In this document: in pieces, positions 16,301-31,300 of the stretch | Numbering within the stretch: the stretch's first letter is position 1 | How the letters are laid out: each line of letters begins with the position of its first letter | Origin: Opisthocomus hoazin | Taxonomy: Eukaryota; Chordata; Aves; Opisthocomiformes; Opisthocomidae | DNA: 64,000 nucleotides | Assembly (NCBI RefSeq): GCF_030867145.1 | Contig: NC_134417.1 | Span: forward strand, 12,005,577-12,069,576 | Reading direction: 5' to 3' | Notes under the pieces: model-generated | Databases searched by the model: none | What the model saw: the letters and a program-made list of their open reading frames with translations, nothing else | What the model was told of the DNA's origin: nothing | Made by a program: the position numbers and the translations under genes

Positions 16301-19300
16301 CAGACAAGTGCATGACTTGATCCAATGAAATAAGAAAACCAATTCCTTAACCATTTGTACTGGATTAACCTTCATTACTTTTATTAATGTATTAATTATT
16401 TATTCAATTACTAATATTTTTATGTAAGATAGAGACTGAGGTACTGTTTGAAAGTGCCTACTAAAGTTAAATGTTTTATTAATGCCTGGAGTTCTCTGCA
16501 AGTTTGAATATGTCTGACTTGCAAGAGAATAAGCTAAGTCTGTTTGAACTGGACACTTCTGAATGCAAATGACTGATCAGAAATTTAAATTGTAGAGGTT
16601 TGGTGTGCTGTGGTTTGTTTTTAGGATCAGAAATGCCTGCGCCATGCATAACTGATCAGACATTGAATGGACTTCTATTTTTGTCTGCCTGACAAGTCCT
16701 TTTGAACACCTTCCCTCTGTGGTCCTCTCAGGTGACTTTGCATTGGTTTTATTTTCTAACACTGATATTGCTATAAAAAATTATTTGGATTTAATTAGTA
16801 AAGTAACCTCTTTTTCATGTGCACACACAAACAGCTCACAGCGCAAAAATGGCAAAACCCTGAGCACAAATCCAGCGTGAGATATCTGACAGCCTGGATT
16901 AGTTGAGACCAAGCGTTTGAACTAACAGCTTCATTAAGAAGTGCTTTCTAGTGAAGAGGAGCTGAATTATTTTTTTATTAGCAGTCACATCAGAATGATT
17001 TACAGGTCATTATGATTTCATTTTTATAATGTTTATTTTCATCTATTTTAAATACCTTTCATTATCAGTATTTAAGCACCACATCTTCTTGGTCTCCTGC
17101 TGACATGCCACTGCTGTCCTGACTTTTGATGCGTTTTAAGTACAAATCAGGTTATGTGTTGCAAAAAACATCATAAATAATTTGGTTTTCTGCTATAACT
17201 GTATCTTAAATCTCTCACATTCAGGTTACAGAAATTGTAAGAATTTATCCCTTCAGTATCTCAGTAATGAGGTAGTTTTGGCAATACCTTCAGAGAAATC
17301 CTCCTCTGATCTTTCATATATGCTGTCTAGTCTTAAATATAAAAGGAAACTTATTTTTAGTGTGACACATTTCTTTGTAAGTTCCAATCCCTGAACTTTT
17401 TAAAATAAAAATAGTTCTAGGAGAGTGTCATCTTGACAGGATGTCAACTGAATCTGAAGAGGGCTCAGGTGGCTTCCATACCAATTTTGCTTGATCTTAA
17501 TAACTATATGAAGAAAAATATGATCAGATTTTTACATATTAACTTGTATAGAAGAAAGAGTTCCTTTAAATAAAACTGTTTCCTGAAATAATTAGATCTT
17601 CTTAGACAGAAGAATTTTGCTCATCCATTCTTCTATGGAATTTGCTAATTAACTGTCAAAAATTGAGAAGAGACAGGAAAATTCAGCTAGAGCAAGTTAC
17701 TGTTACACTGAACTCTCACCTGGATACATTTGCTTTTAATAACATTAACTAGATTCTCCCTTGAATATATTAATTTTAATTCCCTCAACATTTAAAATAG
17801 TAACAAACCGTTAAATTGTAATTTTTAATATACTATTACATTTTTCCGTAACCCTCTCCTTGTCCTGGAATAATTTATTTTTTTAAGAAATAAAATAAAG
17901 CCAGTAAAACTTACTTGAGGTAGCAGGGACTGTTGTGGTAGTAGGTGGAACTGTAGTTGTGGGTAACTTTTTTGGTCTAAATTTATAATGGCCAATAAAA
18001 CCATCGGCTGTTAAGCTTAAATCAGACAAGAACTGAACGAGCAACTCATTTCTCTCAGACAGAATAGGCCTGAAATAGAAAAAAAAAAATAAGCCACCAA
18101 CATTACTTTGAATGTCAAAGACAAAGAGCATTAGTAAGATTCTTCTTACAAAAAATGAGAGTGCGCTTCACTTAATGGTCTGAATATAGTATCTACCCCT
18201 AGATTAATACTGAAATATGTGTTCCTTTGCTGTCGTGTCAGACAGACACTGGTGTTATGGGTGTGAAACTCACTCTGATGAACCAGCTAAACATCTCATT
18301 CTTGAAGGTTCTGTCAATATGAGTGTCTTTAAATTCGTCTGTGTGACTTTATTGCAGACCACTTCCATGGAATGGAAGGGGCTAGATTAACATAGCAGGA
18401 AAATATATTAAAGAAATCCTCATTATTTAGCAGAGGAAAGTAATTGGGTTTTTTTAAAATTTATTTTTGTTTAATGAAAAACTTATTAAGCATCTGGAAG
18501 GCCTTAAGAAAATGAATTCAATGTTGGATTCTGTAATTCTTCGACAAAAATACTAAAATTAAAATGGTTTGGGTTATTATTTCTGTGGGCTCAGTTTTTG
18601 TCAATGATTGGATATTCATTACCAAGGCCCTGAAGAGCTAATGGAGTTCTTTTCTTAGGATTTGAAACGTCATGAACGAGCACTGTTCAGTGTATTGGCT
18701 TTCAGTTCTTAAGCGGGATAGTACCTTCTGTGACCCTGACTGCCTCTGGATGTAGGTGTAGCGTGATGGGACTTCCTTTAAGACTACTGTTAGAGGAATC
18801 GTACGGGATGCAAGTGTAGCCAAAGCAGCACTCCTCTCATTCTGCTTTCCACAGACCTTGTCTCAATATTCACTCATAATTACTAACACAAATTTTTCAA
18901 GCAAACGTACAGTTTTTGTAGAGAGGGAGAAAAATAAATAAAGGGGCAAAAGAATCTTGGTGAGGAGAAAGGAAAACAGAAAGTGGTTTTAAGATATATT
19001 TTTACTAAAATGACTGTGTTGTTTCTTCCCAGGAAGTCTGACAGGAATCATGAGCCAGAGTACTTCAAAACACTTAATCAGGCTTTTGAAGTAAAAACTT
19101 GTGATCATCTCCCAGTTTTTTAGCAGGTGTTTCAGAAATCAGTTTACTATGATGACAGAGTGTAGCATAACCAAAAGTAAGTCCCTGGTTATCTGGATTT
19201 CTATAGATTCATCGATGCCGTGGTAGTTGCACAGATCACGCCTCGCTTGCTGCAGTACTGGCACAGGCTGTGGATGCAGCAGGATTATCATCTGCCTCAG

Positions 19301-22300
19301 AGCTTGCTTCTGCTTCCTGAACTCCAGGACTACAGCAGCAAATCTGACCTAGTCTGTGTATTCTGTCTTTTTAAAAAATACTTTTTGTCTGAGAGGCAGG
19401 GGGGAAGGGTTGAGTAATTACATCTAATAAATTGTGATTATTATGTGTACCATTTATTTATGTATCGTAGTAACTGTATTTAGGAATCGGGTAATTGGTT
19501 ACACTGTCCGCTTGCTGGTCTGCAGGTGGATCTCAATTCATCTCTGCAACCACCATATGAGTTCAAGGTCTCCACTGTTTCTGTTACAGAATGCCATGTT
19601 ACATTATCTGTATCTGCTGGTTAATGAGTTCCACCTTTCATAATTAGTGTCAGACACGCAGCTAAGACTCCTTATAGAAGGCTTGCTTCACAATTCAGTT
19701 TACACACCATGATTTCTGGTTCTTTTACAACATTGGTCTAGTCCTTACTGTTTTTCTTAACCCAGCTGATAAATTTTGATAAGGGTTCTTCAGAGCTAGT
19801 GGAAAATCCCCAAGAGCCACACTTTCCCCCTTTCACTGGATATATAAGCTGCCTATATACAACTCTGCTAGGGGAAGAGACTGTGTTCAAGCTCTATACC
19901 AGATCTCCAGTTAGGAAGCAATGCTATCATAAAATTGGCTTTCAGGACACTTCTAACATTCTGTAACAGGAAATCTCATCTCTAAGCTATGGGGCCTGGG
20001 TCTGAGCCCAGTCTTCTGCCCTTATTTGCCTGTTGCACAAAGTCCATCCTAAAATGTCTGTGTTTTGAAGGCCACTAGGGTTTGGCAGCCCAATTTACAG
20101 CTTTGACATGGTGTGGGGATAGATGCCGAGCCACAGTTGAGAGGTGGTTTAGGTATGTCTCCTGGTTGCCTCTTGGGGACTAACTGGGACTTCTTCCTTT
20201 TGCACTGTCCTGTCAGCCAAGACCAGTTCCTGACAGTGCAAAATGTACCGTACAGCTGGGCCGGGATTTAGCTGGAAAGAGGCAGCGCAGTCCCAGGGAC
20301 TGGAGGCTGCTAGCCTCGTCTGTAAGGGGTCTTGTTCATTTCTGCCTTCTGAGAGTCAAGGGAAGGACGAGATCTTGTGGAGTTCAGTTCTTACCTCGTG
20401 GGAAAAGGTCTGAAATGTCACAACTTACATATAGTGTGAGTCAAATTAATCATTAAGCTTCTGACTTAAACTCTGTTCAACTAGGAAGCAATTCCATTTG
20501 CTCCAGCCCTCTGGATCCAGCATGCACACAACAAAACACTCATGGCAGGAACTGAAGGTATTTGTATGGAACATCACTAGTTAAGTGTTTCTAACACAAG
20601 ATTCTGTTAGTTTTGGGGGTTTTTTACAGTAGCTCGAAGGTGAATACCTTACTGTTCTGCAGTAACAGTGGAGTTGTAAGGGATGGAGCTGCAAAGTCAC
20701 AAGGAGGTTCTCATGCTGTGCTCATCGATGGAATACCTGTCTACCTGGTGATAAAGTATTAAGTAATGTAACTACTATCTGTCACCTGCTGGTTGCTTTT
20801 TTTTATTCTGTCTAATGAGAGAGGAGTGTTTGCAATAGAATTCCTTTTGGGAGGGTGTTTTTACTTCAGATGATGGTGGGTTTTTATCTAATATGTACAG
20901 ATGCTTACAACATTTGGGTCAAAGAAACACATCACCCATTTGGAGACCCATTCAGTCCATCTGCAGTCACTCCAAGTGCCACAGCACTGCAACACAACAA
21001 TTCATCTTAGTTTCCAGGTAAAGCTCTGAGCTATAAAGTATGAAGTCACTTTGCTGTGAATACATCTGTGAAGCAAAAATGGAAACATTCTGAATGTCAT
21101 TTGGCAAAGAGGTGGAAGTGAATGTCCAAGATTTCTAACCCACCTCCTTGCCTTGAGGACTCACTACTGACTCTGCCTTGCAGAATCTCCAATCTTCGGA
21201 TTGGAGGCAAGATGGAAAGATAGTTTGCTTTTGCAAATGAAGTTATTCCTGAAAACAAGGAATTGATTATGTATGTAACTACAGCTAGAATTTAGCCTCT
21301 TGCATCATTTTAGTGGCCTGAATTACCTAGCACTTAAAGAGCAATCTTACCCGTAAGACTCTCTGTGATCAGTATTTTTCTATAGAGCAGCTTTTGTGAC
21401 TTCTTACTACAAAAAGGGGGCCTGGAAGGAAATGAATGTAAGCCTGAAAAGAAATGTCTTTACATAGAAAGTTTCAAATTGGGGGTGGGGGTGTAGCAGA
21501 ACAGAAAGAAAGAAAGAAAAAATAGAAAACAAAACAAAACAAAACAAAACAAAAACCCCAAACAACAGAAAGGGGAAAAAAAAAAGTACAACTCCAGACC
21601 AAAAGCCTAAAGTGGCTGAAGGAAACTGAAGTTAATATATTTCAGGTGCAGCCCTACCGTTAATTAAATTCTTGCTAAATTTCTAATAAATTTCCGTAGG
21701 CCTAAGCTTGCTCTATTTCTAGCACTGTCATGCTATTGCATATAGCTGCTGCATGGAGAAGAAAAATCTTTACAAAGACTCTTTTTAAAGAGCCCTACAG
21801 AATGTCTGCCTCCCCTCTCGTCTCCTGAGGTCTATACTACATAACCTTATAAAACCCAACCAAACAAAAAACACAAAAAACCCCTCACAGTAAATCTCAG
21901 TCTAGCAAGCTATGCTTAGAAAGACTGAGGCGTGCACCTCCTCCCCCTGTACCACAATTAGTTGCTCTGGGAAATCAAACTAGCTGCCACTTCTGACATG
22001 TAAGTCTGGCCAAACAGCTCCATGAATTTTTAAAAAATATGTGTTAAATATTAATTTGTTTATAACATATTAATATGTCTTCAATTGTATTTCTTGAAAC
22101 AAAATGCGTCCTCTTAATCTTCTACAGCTACTCAGCTTTAAGAAGCTTGATGGAAGAGGAATAATGTGAAAGGATAGCTAAAAATTACTAGCCACACCCA
22201 AAAAACTTTACACTTTTTGGGGAATAATTATTATCTGCTATTGCTAGACCTGATTTATATAGTTACAGTGCCGTTCGCTGGGTTCAGGGTGGTTTTTGGG

Positions 22301-25300
22301 CTGTGGGAGGCTTGGGATGGGTTGCTTTTTGGGGGATAAGGGAGTTGTGGGTTGAGGGGTGGTGGTGCTGAGGGGGTTTGGAGGCAGCAGTTTGCTAGCA
22401 GAGCTGGTGAAAGCCTGCTGTGCTACTCGGCATGCTCAGGAAAGCAATCTGTGCCATGAGAGAATGTGCCTGGGCACAGGCGGAAGAGATGGTGAGCAGC
22501 GAAGCAAGGAGCAGCCGGGGAACCAGCAAAAGGGAAGCAGCTGAGGGGGAAATGAGCCAGATAAAGTGAGTAATGAGCCAAGGGGCTAGGGAGCTCGGTT
22601 GGATCCTTGTACTTCAGTATCTATAATCAAAACTTACGTGTCAAGGTGATGTTAGTGTTCAGCTACCATTAATATTGGTATTATAGCAATATCAGTAGCA
22701 TTAGCATTGGTGTTATTGGACAGTGCTCTAATGAGGCTTGAGGGACAGGACAGCACACGGGTTGGAGCCAGGGCTAGTCACGGAGGGAGAGAAAAAAGGG
22801 AAAACCTATGGAGAAACAAGATACTAAGCAATTCCTGGAAGTTTAATTGGAGGTAGAAAATGTCATATTTAATTTAAAAAAGAATAGAAATCTTTTGGAA
22901 GCCTCGTACAGAATGGTTAGCAAAATAACGCATAGTGGTAGTGAAGTTCATAATTCAAGAAAGTTACTTACGCTGGTGGACTGTCTCCGCAGTACTTCCC
23001 AATTCTTTTAGCATCATTGATTTCCCCACCATTAAACACTGCGACGTAGTCATATCTGCAGTAGTTGTCTCTCTCCACATCAAACTTCTCAAACTTTAAT
23101 TCTATTAGCTGCAGGGAAAAGTTTAAATAGCTCATTAAGGTGTTGATATGCAGAATTTATCAGTGCTTCTTATAGTAAGTGGCCTCTTCATATGAAGTAC
23201 TAATTGATTTTTCTTTCCATAAAGGAAAAGTCCTTAATCTACTTAATTATGGAGTAAAATATTTTAATCCACGTGACTTCCCTCCAACAAATGGTTTAAC
23301 AGATGACTCTAATATTCCATAAAATATTTTGTTCTCAAATATAGTCACGTAACTTATGATAAAATTATTTTTATAAGCAAATGAAAACAGGATAGTAGGT
23401 GTTACGCTGCTTTTAAAATAACTGTAATAAATCTAAACCACAGAAAGGGGGCTTTTAGTGTCATTGTGTCATTCAAGATATGCTAAAGAAAAAGCAAGGG
23501 CAAAGCTGGTAAGAGCCATTTCACTGACTTCATTAAGAGCAGGGTTTGAATCACTGCGGTCGCTAATGCTGTTTACTTGATGCAGAAATAAAAAGGTCAG
23601 AAACAAAAATATTGAAGAAAGAAAATTTGTAAATAGTAAGACTAAAACCAAGGCAAAGTAAGTAGTTAAAGGAATGTGTTTCCATACACGATTTCCAGAA
23701 ATGTTAGGGCTTTACAGGTCTTAAGTGAGAACTAGCATAACTCTGGTATTTCCAGTACTGACGCTATCTCCAATGTGACTTGCAGTTACAGACTTTTCTA
23801 CTTCAGAAAGAAAATCAATGGACATGAAAACAGGAAAGGAATTTACTACTCTGAAACCAGGTCCTGCAGTATGATTGTCAGTTGTGTGTAGCAAGGAAGG
23901 AAGACACAACACAACTGCACGATTGAAACAGAGGTAATATATGCATTTAGGTTGCTTCTTTATGTGAAGCACAACAGTATTCACATCTCCTTCCCATAAA
24001 TAGCACAAATAAGGCTTGAGTGACAACGCTGAATTGTGTTGATTGTAGATCTGCAAGATGTCTCTTTAAAGGTCTCTCAAACAAAGATTATATTAATAAT
24101 CTTTTAGGACTACACAAAGAAAAAGGAGTCATTTGTACATCGCATGCGCTTTATTTGATTCACTGCCATAGTTAAAAATTATTTTATTCTACATTCGTAG
24201 GAATGATAGCCTGTTGTCACCTGATGTCTTAGTTTTGCCTGGATATGCTTTTGTGCTATTCAGATATGTAAGGCATCATTTTGTTTCCCATAAAGTATGA
24301 GTAACCTAGGGGTACTTGGCTTCAGAGATGAGTAACAGGCTTGTTTCAAAAACCTTGTTGTCATGATGAAAAAATGCACTTTAAATGGAAGTACCCATCT
24401 GAATTATACGCTTGTGATCAAAAAATATGGTATGGAAAGAAGTAATGCAACAGGGAGCAGAAATGCTAAATTTTTCCACATGCAGACTACACAGCAGGCC
24501 ATAATATCTGCTTTACTATTGTTCGTAAGTGCACTTGGCGCTAGTAAAGAAGTATTTAATGGCAGAAGCTCTTCACCATCACAAGAAGCTCCTCCATCTT
24601 CTGTAATAAATGAAGTAATCATTGGTTTGTATTAGATGCAAAAAAGCACCTTGTTTTGTTGCTGACATGCTTGTGAAAGGGAGGTACAGACAGCAGAACC
24701 TGATCTTTGGCAAACGGAAGAGTGAACAGCTTTTCATGTGCACTTGCAAAGAGATGCTTATTCACTAATTACTCAGAAATGGCTTTTGTCACTGTCAAAA
24801 TTCTGCTTCATTTGCATGCAGACAACCACTATTGCAGTACATGAAAAACGTATATTCAGAAACTTGCAGATTTATGGAACAGGATCTTCAAAAGGCACAG
24901 GATAGAATGCCCTTATTTTTATGCTTATATAGCCTTTCTTAAATCTTCTGTACAAGATTAGGAAAAGTTTTTAGGCTTATCTAGAGATATTTGAAAAGAA
25001 CCAAAGTAATCTGCAGTTTACAGATAAGGTTTTAAAAATCACTGCCTATCTATAGGATTGTTAAATGACCTGTATCTAGCAAGCAAGGAATGTGGATTAA
25101 AGAGGAGTACAGGAAAGACTAAGCTGACATACTGTTTCAGTTCAAGGGAGAAAATATCTTGGTAAATGGAAAAGTACGAAAGATCTGAAGACTGTATTTA
25201 TCTGGGGCAGCTTTTTTTATTTGGAGGATTACGGTCATGAGCAGAAGATTAAGATGAAAGTCTTCTTTACATGTAGAGGAATTTAAAAAGCTGGACGTGG

Positions 25301-28300
25301 TTAAGAAAAGCAACCTACCAAATGTGCCTGGTGACCAAAACATTCAATCTTTGTAGACTTCCTGCCAAGGGACACAGCAGATGGCTCAGCAACAACCAGA
25401 AAATGTGAAGCTAGGATTGAGATTAGCCCTGCAGCGTGGGGAACACACTTGTGTTTGCCATGTGTGGCAAACGGGGGCAAATAAGCCCACCTGGTCTGCT
25501 GTCACATCTCTTCAGGTCTTAATGAAGTGGTAACACATGCTCTGACGGCATCTGGCTAATTAAGCAAGCATATTATGAGATGCAGCCTTCAAAATATGAA
25601 ATAAAACAAACTTTATGAAATGTACATTGAAAATCCCTGTGCAGGACACATCCAAATATATTCCCTGTACCGTAAGCAGAATAAAATAATTTCTGCTTTT
25701 AATAAATTCAATCAGCTCTGCCTGGGTACCTCAGTAACAAACTGCAGCAACACTGAAAATGCTACAAATGTTGTTAGACTTAAACCTAGCATGGTTCGTC
25801 ATCGTGTTTGGTCCCGAGATGATCACCTGCCCTAACTTAATTTGCACGATCTATTAACAAAATCATCTTAAAAAAAAGTCTGTTTTAAAAGCCTCACCAG
25901 TCACAGATGCTTTAAAAAGTTTAATTTAGGGCAATGGATCGATGGACAGGAAAGGACACAGGATGCTGAGAAAGCGTGGGAGTCCCCGGGGTGAGCCAGG
26001 TAACGGCGGAGAGGAAGGCGGGTGTCGCTGGAGCGGCGGTGTGCCTGCCCTCCTGGCACGCACCCGGCCTGGCACGTCGGCCAGACAGCGTTCGTACTGC
26101 TCCAGCGCACCTCGCCGGCAATGGCAGCCGGGCCGTGCCGGCGGGGTGCCGGCAGCACCTTACCTGGTTCTTCGGGGCGACGATGTGCCAGGAGCAGGTC
26201 ACCCCCGCTGGGTAGTCTCGCTCCGGCCAGTTGGGCGTTTGGAAGGACCCCGACGGCTTCTCCAGTCGTCCCCCGCAGTACTGATCCCCTGCAAGCACAG
26301 CGCACCGCGCTGACCAGAGAGCAACAGGGATGCAGGCAGCCCACCCAACGGCTTGGCTGACGGCGGGGGCCTCCCTGAGGCGGACACGGCCGCTCCCAGC
26401 CGCCTCTGCCAGGGCCCTGCTGCAGGGCACTGCTGAGCCCGGCAGCTCAGCCGGTGGCACCCCTGGGAAAATGTAATTAATAAAGGGCAGAAAGTGACAG
26501 ATGCAGAGGAGGAGAGCGGTAAGAAACGAGTGAGAAGCTTTCCTGCGAAGGCCCGGGGCGGCGGCGGAGGAGCCGCAGGTGCTGGAGCAGCATCCCCACA
26601 GCCCGTGGGGCCGCCGGGCCCTCCCGAAGGAACTGCGGCCTGCGGAGAGCCACGACAACGGAGAGGGGGTTTCTCCTCCATCGCCCCTCCTCCCAGTCCC
26701 AAATTACAAAGCTATATCAGGTATGTAATCCTTATTTATAACATGGTTATGAACCTTCTCTATTAAATTAACTCTATCTCATCACAGTCATTTCACATAT
26801 CTTTCCACAAGTTACCAATACAGGAATGCAACTGTAAGGACTAATAAATTACTCGTCATCACCTGCACTGCGTCTGCCCAACAACCTGTCTAATTGTATA
26901 CCATGCTAATTGCAAAAGCCTTGAGAAAGACTCACTCAGCAGGGAGATGCCACCATCCTGTAACCTCCCAGCCTCCTGCGCTTCAGGGTCATCCCACGCA
27001 CAAGGCAATGCCTCTATGTTTAATAATACCTAATAAATTTTTCTCTTGTCTTTTTCTAGTTCTTCTTAAACCAGTGTAGAAATGGACAATCCACAATGTC
27101 CCCTGGCACAGCACTCCACCGCTTAACAGTTCACTGAGAAAAATCACCCTCTCCTTTCCTTCGCAGCCACTTGCTCATTTATTTTTTGTTAGAAGAGACA
27201 GTGAGTGTGGTGCCCATTCACCTCCTCTGTACTGGTCATGAGTTTGGAACCCTCTCCTACGCTCCCCTTGACCTTCTCTTTTCCAGCATGAAGAGGTCCA
27301 TGCTGTGCAGCTGGTCGTTGTGGACAGAATCACACAGAACGGAGAAGGAGACTCCACAACCCCTCTGGGCAGCCTGTTCCAGTGCTCTGTCACCCACAAA
27401 GTGAAGAAGTTCTTCCTCGTGTTCACTTGGAACATCCTATGCTTCAGTTTGTGTCCATTGCCCCTTGTCATGTCGCTGGGCACCACTGAAAAGAGTCTGG
27501 CCCCATCCTCCTTACACCCACCCCTGAGATATTTATAAACATTTATAAGGTTCCCTCTCAGCCTTCTTCAGGCTAAACAAGCCCAGCTCCCTCAGCCTTT
27601 CCTCGTAGGAGAGATGCTCCAGTCCTCTCATCATCCTTGTAGCCCTCCGCTGGACTCTCTCCAGTAGTTCCTCATCTTTCTTGAACTGGGCAGCCCAGAA
27701 CTGGACACAGTACTTTCTTAACTCTGTCGTACTTGTTGTCTCTGATTTGCTTCTGATGGTTTTATTATATCCTGTTCTGAGAGGGGAACATCAGAATGGC
27801 ATGCAGTATTCAAAACGTATATGCATTACGGATTTACAGTGGCATGATTTTTTGGTGTTGTTTGGTCTTTATTACCTTTTAAAAAAGTTGTTAAGTTTCT
27901 GTTTCTTTTTTGATACCTATTGAGCACTGGATTGATGCTCAACTATTGTTTTCATAAATTATCTACTTTAAACCTAAGATCTGATTCCTACATGGTAACA
28001 GTCAACTCAGAACCCCTTGTTCCATACACAAAATCAGGGTGTTTTCCTCTTATTTGCAACATTTATCTATACTGAATTTCATCTGCCATTTTATTGACTA
28101 GCTATTACCATATTGCTACTAGGTGTAGTTATGCAACTCTTACAATAGTTAGTCCTCCTCATTACTACTTTGATTAACTAACTAATATTTCTAAACAGTT
28201 GTACTTTGCCAAGCAAGATCAATTAATGAATACACTGAACAGCACAATCCCTAACCTCTGGTGTCGCATCTTTTTAAGCATTAATATGGCTCTCTGTAGG

Positions 28301-31300
28301 GGTTGCACAATTATATTTGTCTTCAGCACATACATAATTGTTAAGTACCTCTTTCATGTGGTTCTGCTGCAGAAAACTTTGCAATGAATCCACTTCCAGC
28401 AGTATTAGCATCTGAAGTCATCTGCACCAACATTTTATTGCTGTTGGATACAAGGGCACCTGGTTTCACAGTACCACAGAACCTGCCGATGCGTTGCCCG
28501 TTGGCATGGCCGTTGTATATATCCACAAAATCATATCGGCACAAGTTGTCACTTTCCAGGTCCAAATATCTAAAAGAAAGAACCACGACTTTTCCTTCTG
28601 GGACCTGCAGAGAGAGTGAGAGGGAGGGAGACATGTATCTTGAAGCGTGACTGACACCACACATCTACCTGATCCCACTATTTGCATGAGTATTTTCATA
28701 TCCTTCACTTCTCGACAGGTAAGCTCTTTTTGTCAACTATATTCCAGGCAGAGTGGTTTTTAAAATCATATTGGCCCAATCGTAAGAACAAAGCTCTGGC
28801 CATCTCTGTTGCCATTATCTTCTTCCTGAGCCACAGTATCATCAAGTCAGGCTCCTATGGTTGATCAGATACCATCACTGCCCAGTTCAGCTTGGCACAT
28901 TTCTCTTCTGCTGAAAGTATGCAATCAGCCATGCAGCTCCCTGCCACCAAGTAAGGTGAGGAGGGTGAGATTAATATGGTTTGAAAGAAAAATATGAAAC
29001 AAGCAATTTACAATTTTGAGCAAATGAAATGGCCTCTCTTATCTTGCTGGTTTGTGTCATAAAGTTTCATAATTTGAAGGATTTTTTTATTTACCGACAC
29101 ACAACTTACATTTATAAACAGAACTAGGAACTTTATGGCTAATGCTGTACAACCCTAATATTTAGCTATAGAAGTGGGTACATTTAGCTTGAAGGCTGCA
29201 GTGAAAGAATTATATTTGGAAAGAATATGTAAAACTATAAACAGTGAGCCTGAAAGAACCATTAGTGGGTATCCTCAATACCAAAAAGTTTTGTTTTCTG
29301 AAACATCTGAGGAAACGTAAGACAGGGCAAATCTTCTCACATGTCTGCATCTGTAGACACTGCAAAAGAGGCAAGAGTACTGAGAAGGATGTAAATTAAG
29401 GGAGCGCAATAGTTTACAAGGAGGAGAACATATCCTGGGATACACTTGCAAGCTTTTAAGAGACTAAGCAGCACACTGAGAAGTGAAAACTATTCTAACA
29501 AAGCACTCAGTGCCACGTAACAGGACAGGAAGAAGAGAAACAGTCTCTTAAAGCATAGAGGGACCCTAGACAGGCAAAGGGGAATTAGCTGCACTCAATT
29601 CATAGCCCGGTAGAGTGGTTACCTATTAAAATCATTGCAGCTGTTCTATTTTACTGAGACACTGCTGTTATTTTCTGCTTTAAATACATAACACACATTT
29701 ATATATCTGCAGTAAGTCCATATTTAAGCCACTTTATTTAAGCGTTCATGAATTTTTTCCTTCCTTAACAGTGACTCATTTTAAAACACCAGTTTGAGAT
29801 AAACTACAATGAAAATGTTCCTATATGAAATTGTCAAACAGTATTTTAATGTTGTGAGTTTGAACAGTTAAGAATGCCCTGTCAGGTATAGATGGAAGCG
29901 ACCATTTAACCCACAGAAGATAGTACTACAGGCAGCAGCTCTAGATGTAGTGAAAAATGTGCTGTAGATATGTTAAGGTTACTCATTCATGCCGCTGCCT
30001 TTGTGTCCAGTGCTGATACTGATCCTGCATGAGCTGTTTTCATCTGCCTGGGACCCACGTACACACTGGCTGACCAGCCCCACTGCAGTTCCTGTTGCTG
30101 GTTTCAGAGTATTTTCCTTTAATCCTTGTTCAAAGTTCTCTCAAAAATGCATTCAGTTCCCCTGTGCTGATGTACATCACTACTACTATATCAAAACCAC
30201 AAAACTCATCTAATCTTACCCAGAAATTCCAAAGCACAATGACTATCCTTTAGAAAACTTCAAAGCCAGATGTTAGGTTTAAAATTCACACCACTGAAGT
30301 GAGCAAGCCCTATAGCTGGTATCAGAAAATAACCCACATGTGTATTTAGTCAGCATAAGGCCAACACAGACACATGGTCATTATCTTGTACATTATACGT
30401 ATATTGTATGTATCATATATGTATATTATACATATATTATATTGTCTATTGTAAGATACTTTGTGAAAGCAATGTGACTCCTTGAATCACTGCTCTCATA
30501 ACTAAATCTCTTATTATTGCATTCGCTTGTCTTCTGGTCTGAATCACTAAGAAGCATTAAGACATGGTCATTTTAACAGAAAAAGGAGCTAAAAGGAATT
30601 CGGTATTCCTGTCAGAAGACCTGAATGTTATTATGGTTATGCTACAAACGCTATGTGACCAGACAAATCAGTTCAAAAACACTGGCTGTAAAGTTAGCCA
30701 GACAAAGTCAGATTTAGGCAGTTAAATTAAAGCAGCCTTTTTATCAGAAGTATGTGTGTAAATAACATACACTCTTTTGGGGTGGGAACACTCATTATTT
30801 GTAAGTTCGTACAACTGCTATAATAGGATCCAAATGAGGTGACCTTTAAAGGTTATCATATTTTAATACAAACTGAGCTGTTATGCCTACAGTTAAGGTT
30901 GTCCAACATTTTCCACTACAAAACACTGTTTACACTGTCTTGGAGCTTTGCTACAACTTACCCATCTTTAAGAAGTTACCCTCTTTTCTTCCACTGTTTC
31001 TGAAAGTTGAGCCGAAGTTGCTCTGTCATATGAAATTCAATAGTTATGTCAGTGCTTATGAGATTTTTCCCTGCTTTCTCATCTTGAATTGCTACTTTGA
31101 AGACACCTAGTCCCTCCCAGAGTCTGAAGAAGGAAGTTGAAATGTGAGAGGCTGGCTGATTCTGGGGTAAGAACAGGGCTTTTTGCTGTCCTTGTAGAAA
31201 TGCACCCAGATTTAGCCAAGTGGTTATCCCTCAGTGATGCTGATGGGTGCTCACAGACAGCTTTGTTCCATGAGCACGTTGAGCCAGCACTGCTTTGCTC

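Noticed and set aside
25921-26658. A 245-codon minus-strand open frame across PCOLCE2 exon 4
   Set aside because: Only residues matching exon 4 (26164-26288) look like protein. Both ends run through clear splice sites into intron sequence of biased composition.
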